This document shows positions 1 through 11,708 of a stretch of 64,000 bases of DNA, piece after piece. This DNA comes from Gorsachius magnificus (Eukaryota; Chordata; Aves; Pelecaniformes; Ardeidae): assembly GCA_034008185.1 (NCBI GenBank), contig CM067081.1, positions 87,068,765 to 87,132,764 on the forward strand. The letters are read 5' to 3'. Each line of letters begins with the position of its first letter. The first letter of the stretch is position 1. The notes beneath the pieces are model-generated. The model searched no databases and had not been told where the DNA came from. It worked only from the letters and a program-made list of their open reading frames with translations. A program made the position numbers and the translations under genes.

Positions 1-820
1 TTATTGCCCTTCTCTGGACATGCTCCAGTGCCTCCACATCCTTCTTGTAGCGAGGGGCCCAAAACTGAACACAGCATTCGAGGTGCAGCCTCACCAATGA
101 CGAGTATAGGGGAAGGATGACTTCCTTGGTCTTGCTGGTCACACTGTTTCTGACACAAGCCAGGATGCTGTTGGCCTTCTTGTCCACCTGGGCACACTGC
201 TGGCTCATATTCGGTTGGCTGTTGACTAGTACCCCCAGATCCCTCTCTGCCAAGCAGCTTTCCAGCCACTTTTCCCCAAGCCTGTAGCGTTGCATGGGGT
301 TGTTGTGACCCCAGTGCAGGACCCAGCACTTGGCCTTGTTGAACCTCACACAGTTGGCTATAGCCCATCGATCCAGCCTGTCCAGGTCCCTCTGCAGAGC
401 TTTCCTACCCTCAAGCAGATCAACACCAGGTACACTATATCCACAGCCTTTCCTTTGTCCACTAAGCAGGTCATCTTGTCATAGAAGGAGATCAGGTTGG
501 TCAAGCAGGACCTGCCTTTCATAAACCTATGTTGACTGGGCCTTCTTCTGTTTGTCCTGGACATGCTGTGTGATGGCACTCAAGATGATCTGCTCTATGA
601 CCTTCCCCAGCACTGAGGTCAGGCTGACAGGCCTGTAGTTCCCTGGGTCCTCCTTCCAGCCCTTCTTATAAATGGGCATCACATTTGCCAACCTTCAATC
701 AAGAGGAACTTCCCCAGTCATCCAGGACTGCTGATACATGATGGAAAGGGACTTGGTGAGTACCTCTGCCAGCTCCCTCAGTACCCTTGGGTGGACCCCG
801 TTTGGTCCCATGGTGCCAGA
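1..820 (-). mobile_element. CR1 LINE, partial copy with internal deletion
   Basis: The reverse complement reads as the C-terminal half of the CR1 reverse-transcriptase ORF2, the dominant non-LTR retrotransposon of birds. On the minus strand between 579 and 358 the peptide contains the family-typical stretch [17 protein letters not shown], followed by [10 protein letters not shown]. It then jumps at about 427-431 to sequence that in full-length CR1 lies some 330 bases further on (the [12 protein letters not shown] region, here frameshifted). The reverse-transcriptase core with its catalytic FADD box is therefore absent. Closer to position 1 the copy continues through the region before the CR1 3' end and runs off the window. 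The right boundary, about 811-825, is where similarity to CR1 stops. The copy has several frameshifts and is certainly inactive. Family assignment is secure; the subfamily was not determined. Confidence 0.95.
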
Positions 821-3800
821 GCACTGATGTAAGTGCAGGGTAGTTGCTGCAGAATAGGTGAGCAGTAAATGTTGAAAAGAGGTGAGGATGACATCTTTTA
901 CACCCTGTGGCTTCTGTGTGGCTCTTGGTTATTTTTCATGTTCACTCTGTTAAAACCAATAGCTGTGATGATAAGTAGAAGATGCTCCTATCTATTTCCC
1001 CTCTGAATATCATCAACTGAATCCTGCAGAAAAAGTTTCCTCTTTCTAGCTATACGTTTTCACCTTTGTTTGGGCATTTGCTAAATAAACAAAGCCTTGG
1101 TTACCTGGCCTAGGTTAAGTTGGGAATGAGACTTATGTTTTAAGCAGTCATGTTACAAGCGGACTTTGTAAAACTGTGAGGTGGAAGCTGGTGCCAACTA
1201 ACTTTTTCTTTTCCATTAAAATTTTGCCAACAGCTGTGGATGGGCTGTAAGATAAGCTGTATCGTCATGGTTCCTAGAATGATGCTGAAGTTTGTTATAC
1301 ATAAGGCTAAGACTGTCAATATGTGGTCATTATGGCTTTGTCTCCAGGGCCTGGGTAATGTGCTGCCTCATGGAATGCAGTGTTTGAAACTGGACTGCAA
1401 GATCTCAACTAGATTTTTTTTTGTGATAGGCTTTAAAGCCTAGACACCAAAGCTGACTAAGCTTTGTTAGTTTATGGATCGTGACAAGACTAAAATAAAA
1501 CATGGTGTAAATTTTTTATGCTATTGGTCTGAAGGGGGCAATAGTGCGTTCACTGAGTCTCATATGACCCTTCACCTTCTCTACATTACTGTGCACAGGA
1601 AGCAAATAGGACTCACAACTTGTACTCTACTTAGGGCTACCCTTTGTTGATTTATCTTATAAAATTTGCTTGTCTTGTTTTCATAGTGGTTTGCTCACAT
1701 AAAAAAGTAACAAACAACCTTTTCTTTTTCTTTAGCTATGAAAACAAGGCTACACTGCATTAACAGTTTCATTATATGTAGTGTCAGCTTCCCTTCTTTT
1801 TAGATAATCAGCAAGATCATAGAAAGTCAAACATCTCAGTAAAATCTGTTTTTGTGACTATGAATACCTCACACTGGTGAGATTTCAAACAAGCCCATAG
1901 GTAAACTGAATTTCTTCATATGGTTCATTACTTTTTTCCTTCTGCTACAGGAAGCTCTTGAGTATTTAAGGTCTCTTAAAGACTGTTTTATCATTGGTGT
2001 TTCTTTTGCCAGTAATAACTCCACAGAGCAGCAGATAAATTAATTCTTTCAGGTGGAATGAGGAGTCAGAGTGCTGATTATTGCCATTCTGGATGTGAGT
2101 GTAATGAGGTATCAAGGAAAAATTACATTTGTGGTGTTTCTTCTCAAGTTGGGTGTATTCAGTTCAAGCATAGTTTCTTCTGGAATGAAACGAAACTGTT
2201 GGTGAGGCTTTAATGAAAACTTAAAAACCGACTCACCTACTTGTTTCTATCTAGAAGGTCAACAAGTTTCCACAGCAAAGAAACTGTGTTGGGAGCCCAT
2301 TTGTAAGAAAGAAATATTGTAGTGGTTGTGTTTTTATTGCTATGTTCCTTCATCCCATTTAAGCATATCTAATTTAGAATGTGAAGACTTTTCTTCTGTC
2401 TTTAAATGTAGTTAGTGGAGGCTTGTTTATCATCAGCCCAAATTACTGCCAAGAACTTTCCTGAGAACTAAAACCTTTATTTTAAGAGACTTTGAAAAAT
2501 GATCTGTCTATGAGAATTAGAAAGGAAAGGTTTGATGACAATCAGTTGCTCTTCCTGAGCCCATTTGACTCAAGAGTCCATTTGACTAAGGAGCACAAGC
2601 ATTCAACAGAGCGCTTGTTCTTTGTAATGAAATTATAAGATGCTTGTTGCCATAGCTCTTTTCCATCTGGCTTCCTGTCATTAGACAAAGTATGATGTCT
2701 CCTTTTTTTTTTTTTCTTCTTTTTTCTTAGGGTTTTGCAAAGTTCTAAAAAACTAATTTTTGATAATAAATAGAGTAAACTAGCCATGTAGCTAATCTAA
2801 AGATACAGTGCAGTATCAATGAACAGATCATCTTGCACTTTTTTTATGTGTCCTGGTCCACAAACTTTTTTTTCTTCTTTAAATAAGTTTCTTCTTTTCT
2901 TAACAAGTGATGAGACCAGCAAATGACCATAATGGCCTGTTTCTTCTTTATTCTGTACTTCCTTCTTCTCAAGATGATAGTAAAACTGCTATTGAGTTCA
3001 AAGGATCAGGTTCAGGGTCTGTACAAACAGTGAACAAACCTTCTGTGTATAGTCAAGTCTTGTTGACTTTCTATGTTAATACCAAAACCCAGAAGTGCTG
3101 TGTCTGCTCCTCTAGTTTGATTGGTTGGGGAAACACGTTTTTGTACATGGGAAACTGCTGTGATGAAGGCCCTGGCAGCACCTAGAGGAGTGTGAACAAT
3201 GCAGAAGCAACAGCACAACCTTTTTGTACCTGGTGTGGTTAATCAGCCCCCAGATGTAGTAGAACACCAGGCGGACACAATGTGGCTGAGTGCTCTGTTG
3301 CATAGCTCAGGGTGATTCTGCTCTTGCAGGTGTTTATCAGTAAACAGGGCATTCTATGAACTGTGACTATAATGTTTTAGTCTACCTCCATAAGCTGTTT
3401 TTTTTGCTTTTAAATAAAGATCTCCCTTAATGAAAATATGAAATTTGGAATTTTAATTCCCTGGGATTCCTGCACTCAGTTTATTGGCTATGACAAACGT
3501 TTTGTGCTAGCATGCTCTGACTTTAGCAAAGCTTCAGTATATTGCACCTACCACACAGCTGAGCATATCTGTTTCTCTTCTATTCTCTCTCTTTTTTTCC
3601 TGTGTAAAATATTAGAAATTAATTCTGTATTTGCTTGATCAGTGATAAACCGCTCTTATCCAATAAACTTTGACTCTGTTGTATTTAAATCCCTACAAAA
3701 TTTAAACTCCAATCAGCGCAGTAATTTACATGTATGATAACCTCCAGAAACTGAGGCAGAGCAAATTTTTCATTTGTGTTTTGACTGAGTTTCATTCTAG

Positions 3801-5966
3801 GACCATAATAAATGAGTACATTGGCGATAAGGAATGACAGTTAAAATGAAAATAAGCAAAGGCACTTGATTACTAGAAGAAGGCTGTCTCTGATAAGATT
3901 CATGATAGGTAAAGGCTTAAAGTTCAAAGCTACTGTAACTTGGATTATGGCATATGATGTACGACCTATTGGTGGAGTAAGGTAGGCTTCAATATATGTA
4001 AAGATGGCCATAGAAATTGAACATCAAAACTTGATACAAAGTTTATTGAAATCAGTGAAGAGACTTACATTCTCTATTTTGATCCTTTCTCTCTTTTGAT
4101 ATACAATTATCCTTGCAAATATTCTCCATTTTTCTTAAAACACACAAGTGTACCAATCTCTGATAATTATTTTCAAGCTACTCTATTCATGTGACCTTGG
4201 GCATGCCTGGATCTTGGCAGTCTTGAGATCTGGATCTGAGTCTTTCTGCTCAAGTTATCTTTAATATGTACTGGGAGAGAATCAGAATGGGGAGTAAAAT
4301 CAATGCCCAGTGAGGAGTTTGCATGTCATAAAAACGATGTTAGCAATTGTCTCAGCTCACTGCAGGACACTGCTACAGGACAAACTCAGTCTAATGACCT
4401 CTCTTTGTGAGTGTCTTGCCAGTGTGTGCCAAATGCCTGGTAGAAAAAGAACATAAGGAGTTTTGGTGACGTCTCTTGTTGCTTATGAGCATATCATCAC
4501 ATACTCTGTGTCCATACAGCAAAATTACAGATCTTTTAGGATTGGCATTTAAAACTCTCCCTTTGTCTACAAATAACGCAGACTTCTCACAGCACTATCT
4601 AATGACTGGGAGATACGGACACCAACCAAAACTGAGTGTCATATCTATTTTAAGGTTCATGAATACATTCTTTAGTAGAACAGCAGCAGATCTTGGCTTT
4701 TTAGAAGCATTTCAATTTTTTTCCCCAGATGCTATCACACACATTTTTTTTCCTTTAAGCTTGGATAAACATACCCACTGATCCTTGAAAATAATGTATA
4801 TTCTACCTATGTGTTTTCTTTATTCTAATGGGAAAGAACAATATAGGATAGTGCAAAAAAAGCACATATATTTGATATTGGTAAGTATATATGAGTTTCT
4901 TGAAAATAACTGTATTTTCCTCACATGAGATTCCCCCTTTTCAGGGTCAGGATTCAGGAGCTTCCCCTTGGCTAAAAGCTGAATCAGTACTGTAATATGA
5001 AGTCATGAATTAGTGGGAATACATGCACAACTGCTTTTGTATCTGCATTATTATTCCCAGGCCAATGAGCACTTGCATAGATGATGTCAAAAATATGTTC
5101 TTCAGCTAAGATGTTCATAAAAATACTGGTGACTGGAAATGGTTACATACCACTGCAGTGTATAAGGAAAACTGCAGTGACTCAGAGAACTGGAGGACCT
5201 ATTCCCAGGGAGAAGTCTTCTTGCCTGATGTGACCCATTGATAAAATGTTAGAATCTCAAAAAATTTAAAGGTCCATTGCTGAGATTGAATTTTGAAAGA
5301 AATAACAAAAATATTTTACATTTAGAAGAGTTACGAAAAAGTTGTGTTTCTTCTAAAATTTTGAAATGACACTTTGTTTCTGCTTGGGTATTACTGTGGA
5401 GACTGTGTTATCATGTGGTAGTGGATTAAGTTCATGCAGAGAGTGAAAACTGGAGCTAAGCTTCCTGGTTTATATGCATGGCTTGATTTCTTTAAGGTCA
5501 GCTGGAGTCCAGAAAGAGTGTAACAGAATAGCATCAACCTCCAAAATCTCTGCTCAGGTGTATTATTATCTACATTGTCAATTGTGTCCCAGCGAACTGA
5601 GAGCTGACTCTAGGAGTGTCATCTTTTGTTCATACTGTGGTAGGCCCTAAAAGGATTCAGCCCTTAGTTTTGTGAGGGCTGTGCATATGTAGGGAAACCA
5701 GAAAGTTTATAGCCCAACAAATATGCAGTTAATCCCTTCTAAACCATGAAACTTGAGTGACGCTCTTCCACTCAGAGCTGAGGTGCCTCACTCTCCCTCT
5801 GTAATTACTGTGGGAAGAGAGAGGGGCAGCCCCATGGGGAGAATCAGTCTTAGATGTGTATGTAGAAGTGGGAAGGCAGACATCTATTCATAACCCAAAC
5901 AAGTGAAGGAACACAAGTGAGATACCAAAAGGGACTGTAGCACTGATGTAATCTAATATGGTGACA
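821..5966. other. Unique AT-rich non-coding sequence
   Basis: I recognise no gene, RNA or transposon here. Open frames are all under about 105 codons and show no family motifs or convincing splice context. There is a short poly-T/pyrimidine stretch at 2703-2728, whose complement gives the lysine run of a spurious minus-strand frame. Nothing else stands out. Confidence 0.6.
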
Positions 5967-6237
5967 TCATGAAGGTGTTCTTGTTTGATTGTTTGTTGGA
6001 AGGGGTTTTGGCATCTTTTTTAGTATATTTCCCTGCAACCTGGTGTCTTTGGCTGGCAGTAGAGCTTCCTCCTTACTGCTTTTTGGTCTGCCATTAAGTG
6101 ATAGTGGGTAAGGAGCATCTGAATCAGTGGAACATGTGTTGTGTGGCATGCCAGTAGTGAATGTTGCCTGGTGAAGAGCTTCTTCAGTGAGCCCATTTTT
6201 GGGGGTAACCATTTTCTCTGTACCTGATATATTCACC
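5967..6237 (-). CDS. Candidate terminal coding exon, unknown protein
   Basis: I do not recognise this protein. On the minus strand an open frame of 89 codons ends in a TGA at 5967. It is preceded directly by a good splice-acceptor-like sequence: a pyrimidine-rich run (complement of 6245-6270) ending in GATGCAG, so an exon would begin at 6237. The peptide is hydrophilic and rich in Ser, Thr, Pro, Asn and Lys, with no membrane segment. It ends in NNQTRTPS, like a disordered cytoplasmic tail. No polyadenylation signal AATAAA is seen on the minus strand in the next few hundred bases, and no partner exon was recognised nearby. It could equally be a chance frame in unique DNA. The call rests only on the acceptor plus the non-random look of the peptide. 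Confidence 0.22.
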
Positions 6238-9200
6238 CTGCATCAGGAGAGTAAGGCAGTGGATAAGCGAGATGCAATTTGATGCCTTTAATTGGTCACC
6301 ATGACAAAATTGCTGTTACACAGTATAGAATTTCCAAATACAGGGCAGCAGAACAAAATTACCTTCTCTTTGAAGGAGGACGGGACTTTGCCTAGAAGAT
6401 CTTGCAATTATGTGTTGTCCCATGCTGTGTTGCTTCTGGTGTCTTCAGTTTCGTCTCCTCATTTTTGTTTCCTGTGACCCAGAGACTGTTTCCTTAATAT
6501 TGGTGCTGAAGCTCAGTTCATAGCACTACAGTCCCTGTTTGCCCTTTGTTACTGTCCAAATGATACAACTCATTTGCTCGTCTTTCTTTGTTGCAGCCTC
6601 TTATCTTTCCCTGCTGGCATTTGAACTTACTAAACAGCTTCCCTGATCTGACCATCACATGTTTTAGTACAGCATGTACTAAAGCTTACTATATTAGCTT
6701 GTAGATTGCCTTTATCACCTCTCTGAGAGAAAGGATTGTTAACATGCTAGTGTGCATGTTCCACATTTTTAGGCAGACTAATTGCCACTTAAGAGAACAT
6801 AAATAACACCATAATGCATTGCTCAAGATTGCAGCAGTGCAAGTTGCCATGGACAAACAAGGTCCTGTCACCACCGTGTGTTACATTCTGTTGCTTCTAT
6901 TAAACCAACCTGTAAATTAGCAATCCATAACAAAATTGGATCAATAGCAAACCTTTTGATACTGGTACTGAAACAGCTTAGGGATATTTTACAACTCCAG
7001 TGCTTAGTGCTTTCTCCTCACAGTCTGATGGCAATGATAAAAGCAAGACATGTGATAATGAGGTGGCTGTTGATCAGTAAACTTCTGTTTTGTTTTGTTT
7101 TGTTTTTTAATTTTTATTCTATTTTTGGAACAGCAGTTGGATCTGGAGTATAGGAGGGGCACTGTGAGGAAAGTTTATTTCTGTAACAACACGGTGTATA
7201 AATGGAGTTCCCTTTCTTAGCTTCTTTCTTGAAGTGGAAAACTACCCAAGTTTATTTCAGATGCAAGGTACTGGATGGCACTAGCGGTGTGTGAGACAGT
7301 AAGTAGAGAGAGAAGGGGTTTAAAGCAATGCTTGTGCATGTGGAATGTTGCTCTAGGGAGATAAAGTTGGTATTTTTTTTCCTAAGCTTTTTTAAAGCTT
7401 CATGTCTGTGTGCTCACCTGCAACCCTGTTGCTGGCTCTGCTTTCTAACTCCTCTTTCTGCTGTTAATATTTTAGGAAGGGATCATGTTAGAGTATTGTG
7501 CCTCAGTAAAATCAAGTCATGGCGCCTTTAACATTGAACATCACTGGAAAAACATGTCCTAAAAGTGAATGGGGTCACCTGTCTTCCCAGTGTCACATAA
7601 AGAAGGAAACAGAACGTTTTGGGGGCTGCCTGGGTGAATGTCTCTGAGTCAGCTGAATTTATCACCCACCACAATGCCCCTCATGGATGAACAGCTCTCA
7701 GCTCCACATTCACCTCTGCATGCCTGGTAGTACTTCATTCTGCTACCTGCAGGACCCCAGGATTATTCAGCCAGAGGCTGGATTAGTCCCATTCCACTTG
7801 GTATGAGTGTGACAGAACCACTAGTAAGGTTTAGGAAGATTCACAGTATTGCTGATTTGATGTTACCTTTAATGCTGTCATCTCCTCTTGCACACATACT
7901 GGCACGTGGGTGCCTAACTTTCCTTGAAATGTACACAAAATACCAATTTAGAGAAGCCTTTTCCTGGCTGCTGAAAAGCTGTAGTTTGGTGACTAAGTTA
8001 GGCTTTGTTTTTTAGCTGTTTTTGCATGGTTACTCAAATTCATGAGAGATATTTTAGGTGATATACTCAAAGATTGCATTTCCAAACCAGAGACTGCAAT
8101 ATATTAACTTCCTGTCATTGCTCCCATTACATTTTAATTAGTTTATTCTGATTTCAGCAAGGAACTGCCAAATTTATTTAAACTGTCAAAAATGCAAAAT
8201 TAGAATATCCCAACTGTGATTGCTACCTATGGATATCTTTGTTCTCTTTCAGGTTTCCTCCAGTACTCCTTTTTAGGTTATAATTCTTGTGCCTTTACCT
8301 GTTCTATATAAGACTGTAATTTTTACTCCTTGTAACTGGTCCCTGGGAGTCATACCAGCTGTTCTAACTGGTTTGCAGCTTATCCCCTCAGAATTCACTG
8401 GCCAGTGTTGGACAGATAATCTTAAAACCAGGTTATGTTGAAGGGGAAGAGGGGAACATACTGCAGTGCAGAGGACAAGAGCAGGCAGTAGTGGGTCAGC
8501 AGGGGTCTGTGCTAGCATGAGGTGGGCAGTGTTGGGGCTTCTGCTGTCCAGGTCAGCAGCCTGACTGGGTGAGCTGGGTCCTTGTTTCTCCTTGGCAGGG
8601 AAACCTGGGCAGGAGGGTTGTGTGGAGGAGGTGGTCAGAGAAGGAGAAGCTGATGTTCTTGGAGGCTTTGCCCCAAGATGCAGTGGGGCTGCAGCCAGGA
8701 AATGTCTTCAAGCCTTGTGAGAGGGAAGGACTCCTTGGTCAACAGTCAGAACCATCTACAGGGAGAGGCAGGTGCCTGTTTTGTCTTCTCCTCTTAATTG
8801 TCTCTCACCTTCTTTGTGGTAATGGGTGTGCATTTTATCTAAGTGGTGAGGGAAAGAGGTGTGCAAGGGGTGGGAGCTCTCATCTTTGGTGTTGGTGGGC
8901 TGAACTCCATTCTCCCATCTGGAAAACCATTAAAGTTATCTGCTCCATCAAAAAAACATATATTTGCTTTCTATAGAAGGAGATGGCAAGCTTAGTTTCA
9001 CTTACTTAGGCACCATTTTCAGAGAGAGATGGAATAATACTGGATCACAGAGAGAGCTCCTTGTGGGGAGGACATAGTGTGCATGCCCTCAGGAAGAAAT
9101 TGTCTTCCACTCCCTGTATCTTCTTCTCGTGAGGAAGTGCAGACAGCAGTCCCTCTGCTGACCTGCAAGCAGAGTTCAATACAAATAGAGAAGTCTTTTC

Positions 9201-10378
9201 CCTTCCACCATGGGGAAAAGAATAAAGGCCAGGTATCTGGGAGGTTTGGGGGTTTTTTTTTGCCACAGGTGGGATGTACATCCTCTCTTTGGGATCCTAA
9301 TTCTAGCTGAATGGTAAGATAGGACTGCATGAGGTTGGAACAGTACAGGCTTGCACACTGACAGATCCAGCTTGTTCTTTCCAGATTGCTAAAGCTTATT
9401 TTCAAAGGTCTCATTACTGTAGATCTTCCATTGTGTATTTTAAGCCTCTGACATCTTGCTGTCAATCAAATGAAAACAAATTGCTGTTATTTTGTAATTT
9501 AAGGGGGTCCTCTCAATAAAAATATGTTTACCAACAGTGACACATACAGAAGTGTTTTAAAAATATTTTAAGTACACTGCAATTAACTAAAGGTGTGAAA
9601 TGAAGTTGCCTGTGTTCACTGCTTCACAAGCAAGGCCTTACATTCAATCACTATCAAGGTTGCTGGGCTGCTTTTCCATATATATGGCAAATAAAATTAA
9701 AAGCCTTATCTCTAGGCAAAGATGTTTATATTTTCTTTGGTTTAGATAATTCTTTCAGCTAGGAAAGATGTAGTGTGAGTAGCTTAAACAAATACTTATC
9801 TCAGTGAAACACTGAGATGTGCAACACTGATGCATTGTTCTATGCTTTTTAGCAATTACTTTATACATTATACCAGTGTATAATGCGGGGAATTTTGAAA
9901 AATGACTGTGGATGTCTGAGAAGTACCTTTACTTTTAGCTCAGAAAAATGTTATTGTGGTTTATGCAGTCAAATGATAAAGAAATAGATCTGGTTTTGGT
10001 GGAAAATGGATTCACGTTAGGACATGTGAGTCTATAATTATAAAAGTAAGCCTCCTGTGGTTCATGAAGCTAAAAGACTCGTGGGTGCACAGCTGAGATA
10101 GTCTTCTGCAGAAATAGAAGTGCTGAAGCACATGTACATTTCTGCACGTGAATCTTGGGTTCATGTCAGAAAAGCTGATTAACTTTTTTCATAACACGTG
10201 TCCATGTTGTGGTATTGTTACTCCTCTCCTGATACTTTACAGCACTTGGAGATGGCTGAGATGATTCACTAGCAGAAACACCCCCATATGGGACTCTAAG
10301 CATTTCTAATAATGGAAATAGTGACTAGGGAAAACAATTATTTCCAAATCTGTTTCATTGCACAGCTCCTAAAGTGTT
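6238..10378. other. Unique non-coding sequence
   Basis: No gene recognised. Contains a perfect inverted repeat at 6663-6683 (9-base arms TTTAGTACA/TGTACTAAA, 3-base loop) and a short TTTTG-unit run at 7086-7108. The region 8440-8900 is somewhat richer in G and holds 135- and 148-codon frames on opposite strands (8569-8976 plus, 9019-9465 minus). Neither shows a recognisable domain. Confidence 0.55.
7086..7108. repeat. Simple repeat (TGTTT)n
   Basis: Four to five units of a TGTTT-type pentamer followed by a T run. Possibly the degenerate poly-A tail of an unrecognised retroposed sequence on the minus strand, but no body was identified. Confidence 0.75.
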
Positions 10379-10424
10379 CGGGGGTTTTTTGTTTTTGTGG
10401 GGTTTTTTTGGGTTTTTTTTTGGT

Positions 10425-10457
<33 letters not shown>

Positions 10458-10475
10458 TTGTTTTGCTTTTTTTTT
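10379..10475. repeat. T-rich low-complexity tract with G runs
   Basis: Nearly 100 bases made only of T and G apart from one C. The left half has runs of three to six T broken by GGGG, GGGG, GGG and GG; the right half is a GTTTT/GTTTTT array ending in nine T. The complement is A/C-only. It is low-complexity DNA; the Phe/Val-rich frame across it is an artefact. Confidence 0.9.
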
Positions 10476-11576
10476 AACGTGCTGGAGCAGGACACTTGCA
10501 ATAGAGGGGTGACTTGCTGCAGGTATGTGACATCTAGTACATAAATTAGCTAAGTCTGTCAAAAGACAATTCAAGTCATAGAAAGTTACTGGTGGTGTTA
10601 TAGCCGTGGCCTCTACTTGTCACGTCAGTCATATCACTTCAGCTGAAATTGACTTTTTTATCTGAGAAGACTGAACAGATCCTGATGCATTTGTACAATC
10701 ATTTAAATACAGGTTAGAAGGAAAAGACTTTGCATTAATGATATTTCAGGTGCACTGGGAGCTAGATGTGAGGCTGCCAGAGACTTTGTTCCATAAGCAG
10801 GACCAGATACATGCCAAGAGACCTCCTGTATCTTGTAATGTTTCACATGATCTGCAGATATAGTATTATCTAATATTTCTTAGAAAAGCAGTAATCATGG
10901 GAAAGTACCTTCCTTGCTGCAGTTGATAATAGTGTGGTTCTATGGTTCCTTTTGCCTTGCTGCCAACTTGTTGTACGTATATTTTTGCACATCTTCCTCC
11001 TCTTCTTGAGATCACTTGGACAGCTGAAGTCCTGGGTACAGGGCCCCACTAGCATCTGTCAATAGCTCTGTTCCAGCTTGCATTGACATTGGCAGGTGAC
11101 TTTGGCAAGTTGGGTAAAAAATTACCTATCTCTAAGAGTTGTTTTTCATATATCTCCACTTGTGTCCTTAGCATAAGTGGAACAGTGATGTGGAGGAACC
11201 TGATTCTTTCATGCAAATTCAGAGCTTGCTCTTCTTTTCTTTCTCAGTGAAGTTATTGCAGATGCAGCCAGGAATTTCTTAGTACATCTGGCAGAGACAT
11301 GTGCTTAGAAATTATTGTTTAGAGTTGAGATAAAGACATTCTGGCACTTTTCTAAGTCTGTTTCTATTGTACTTCTAGTGGGAAATTATAGTAAGGTATC
11401 CAAGAACTGAGGGGCAGTTTGCTCTGCTGCTCTTCCCCCACACTCAAGGTCTCTCTTGTTATTTGTGTTGCTGCACTGTGTCTATAGACCCCAGCTGTGA
11501 TCAAGTTCTCACTCTGTGAGGCACCACAGAAATGGGTTGTATGGCACAGTCCTTGCCACAATGACAGCACAGTTTA
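10476..11576. other. Unique non-coding sequence
   Basis: No gene, RNA or repeat recognised between the T/G tract and the MIR-like relic. Confidence 0.5.
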
Positions 11577-11708
11577 GTATGGGAAGACAAATAGGGGTAG
11601 CTGAGGCAAGAGACATGCTGTAGCTTGTGTAAAGTCATCCAGCGAGCAACAGGGAGGAACAGGGGTAGGACCATAGTCTGCAAGTCCCAGTTCCCCTACA
11701 AAACTACT
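11577..11708 (+). repeat. MIR-like ancient SINE relic
   Basis: The block follows the order of the tRNA-derived MIR/CORE-SINE 3' half and related amniote repeats: a degraded gggaa..ctgaggca..agagac segment, then AAAGTCATCCAGCGAGCAAC (the 'aaggtcacacagc' region). After that come a GGGGTAGGACC segment (the 'ggaatagaaccc' region) and AAGTCCCAGTTCCC. Similarity is strong in word order but diverged, consistent with a very old insertion. Confidence 0.6.

Noticed and set aside
9019..9465. 148-codon minus-strand open frame
   Set aside because: Several overlapping frames on both strands are open here. The peptide has no domain, no splice context is evident, and the length is within chance expectation for 64 kb.
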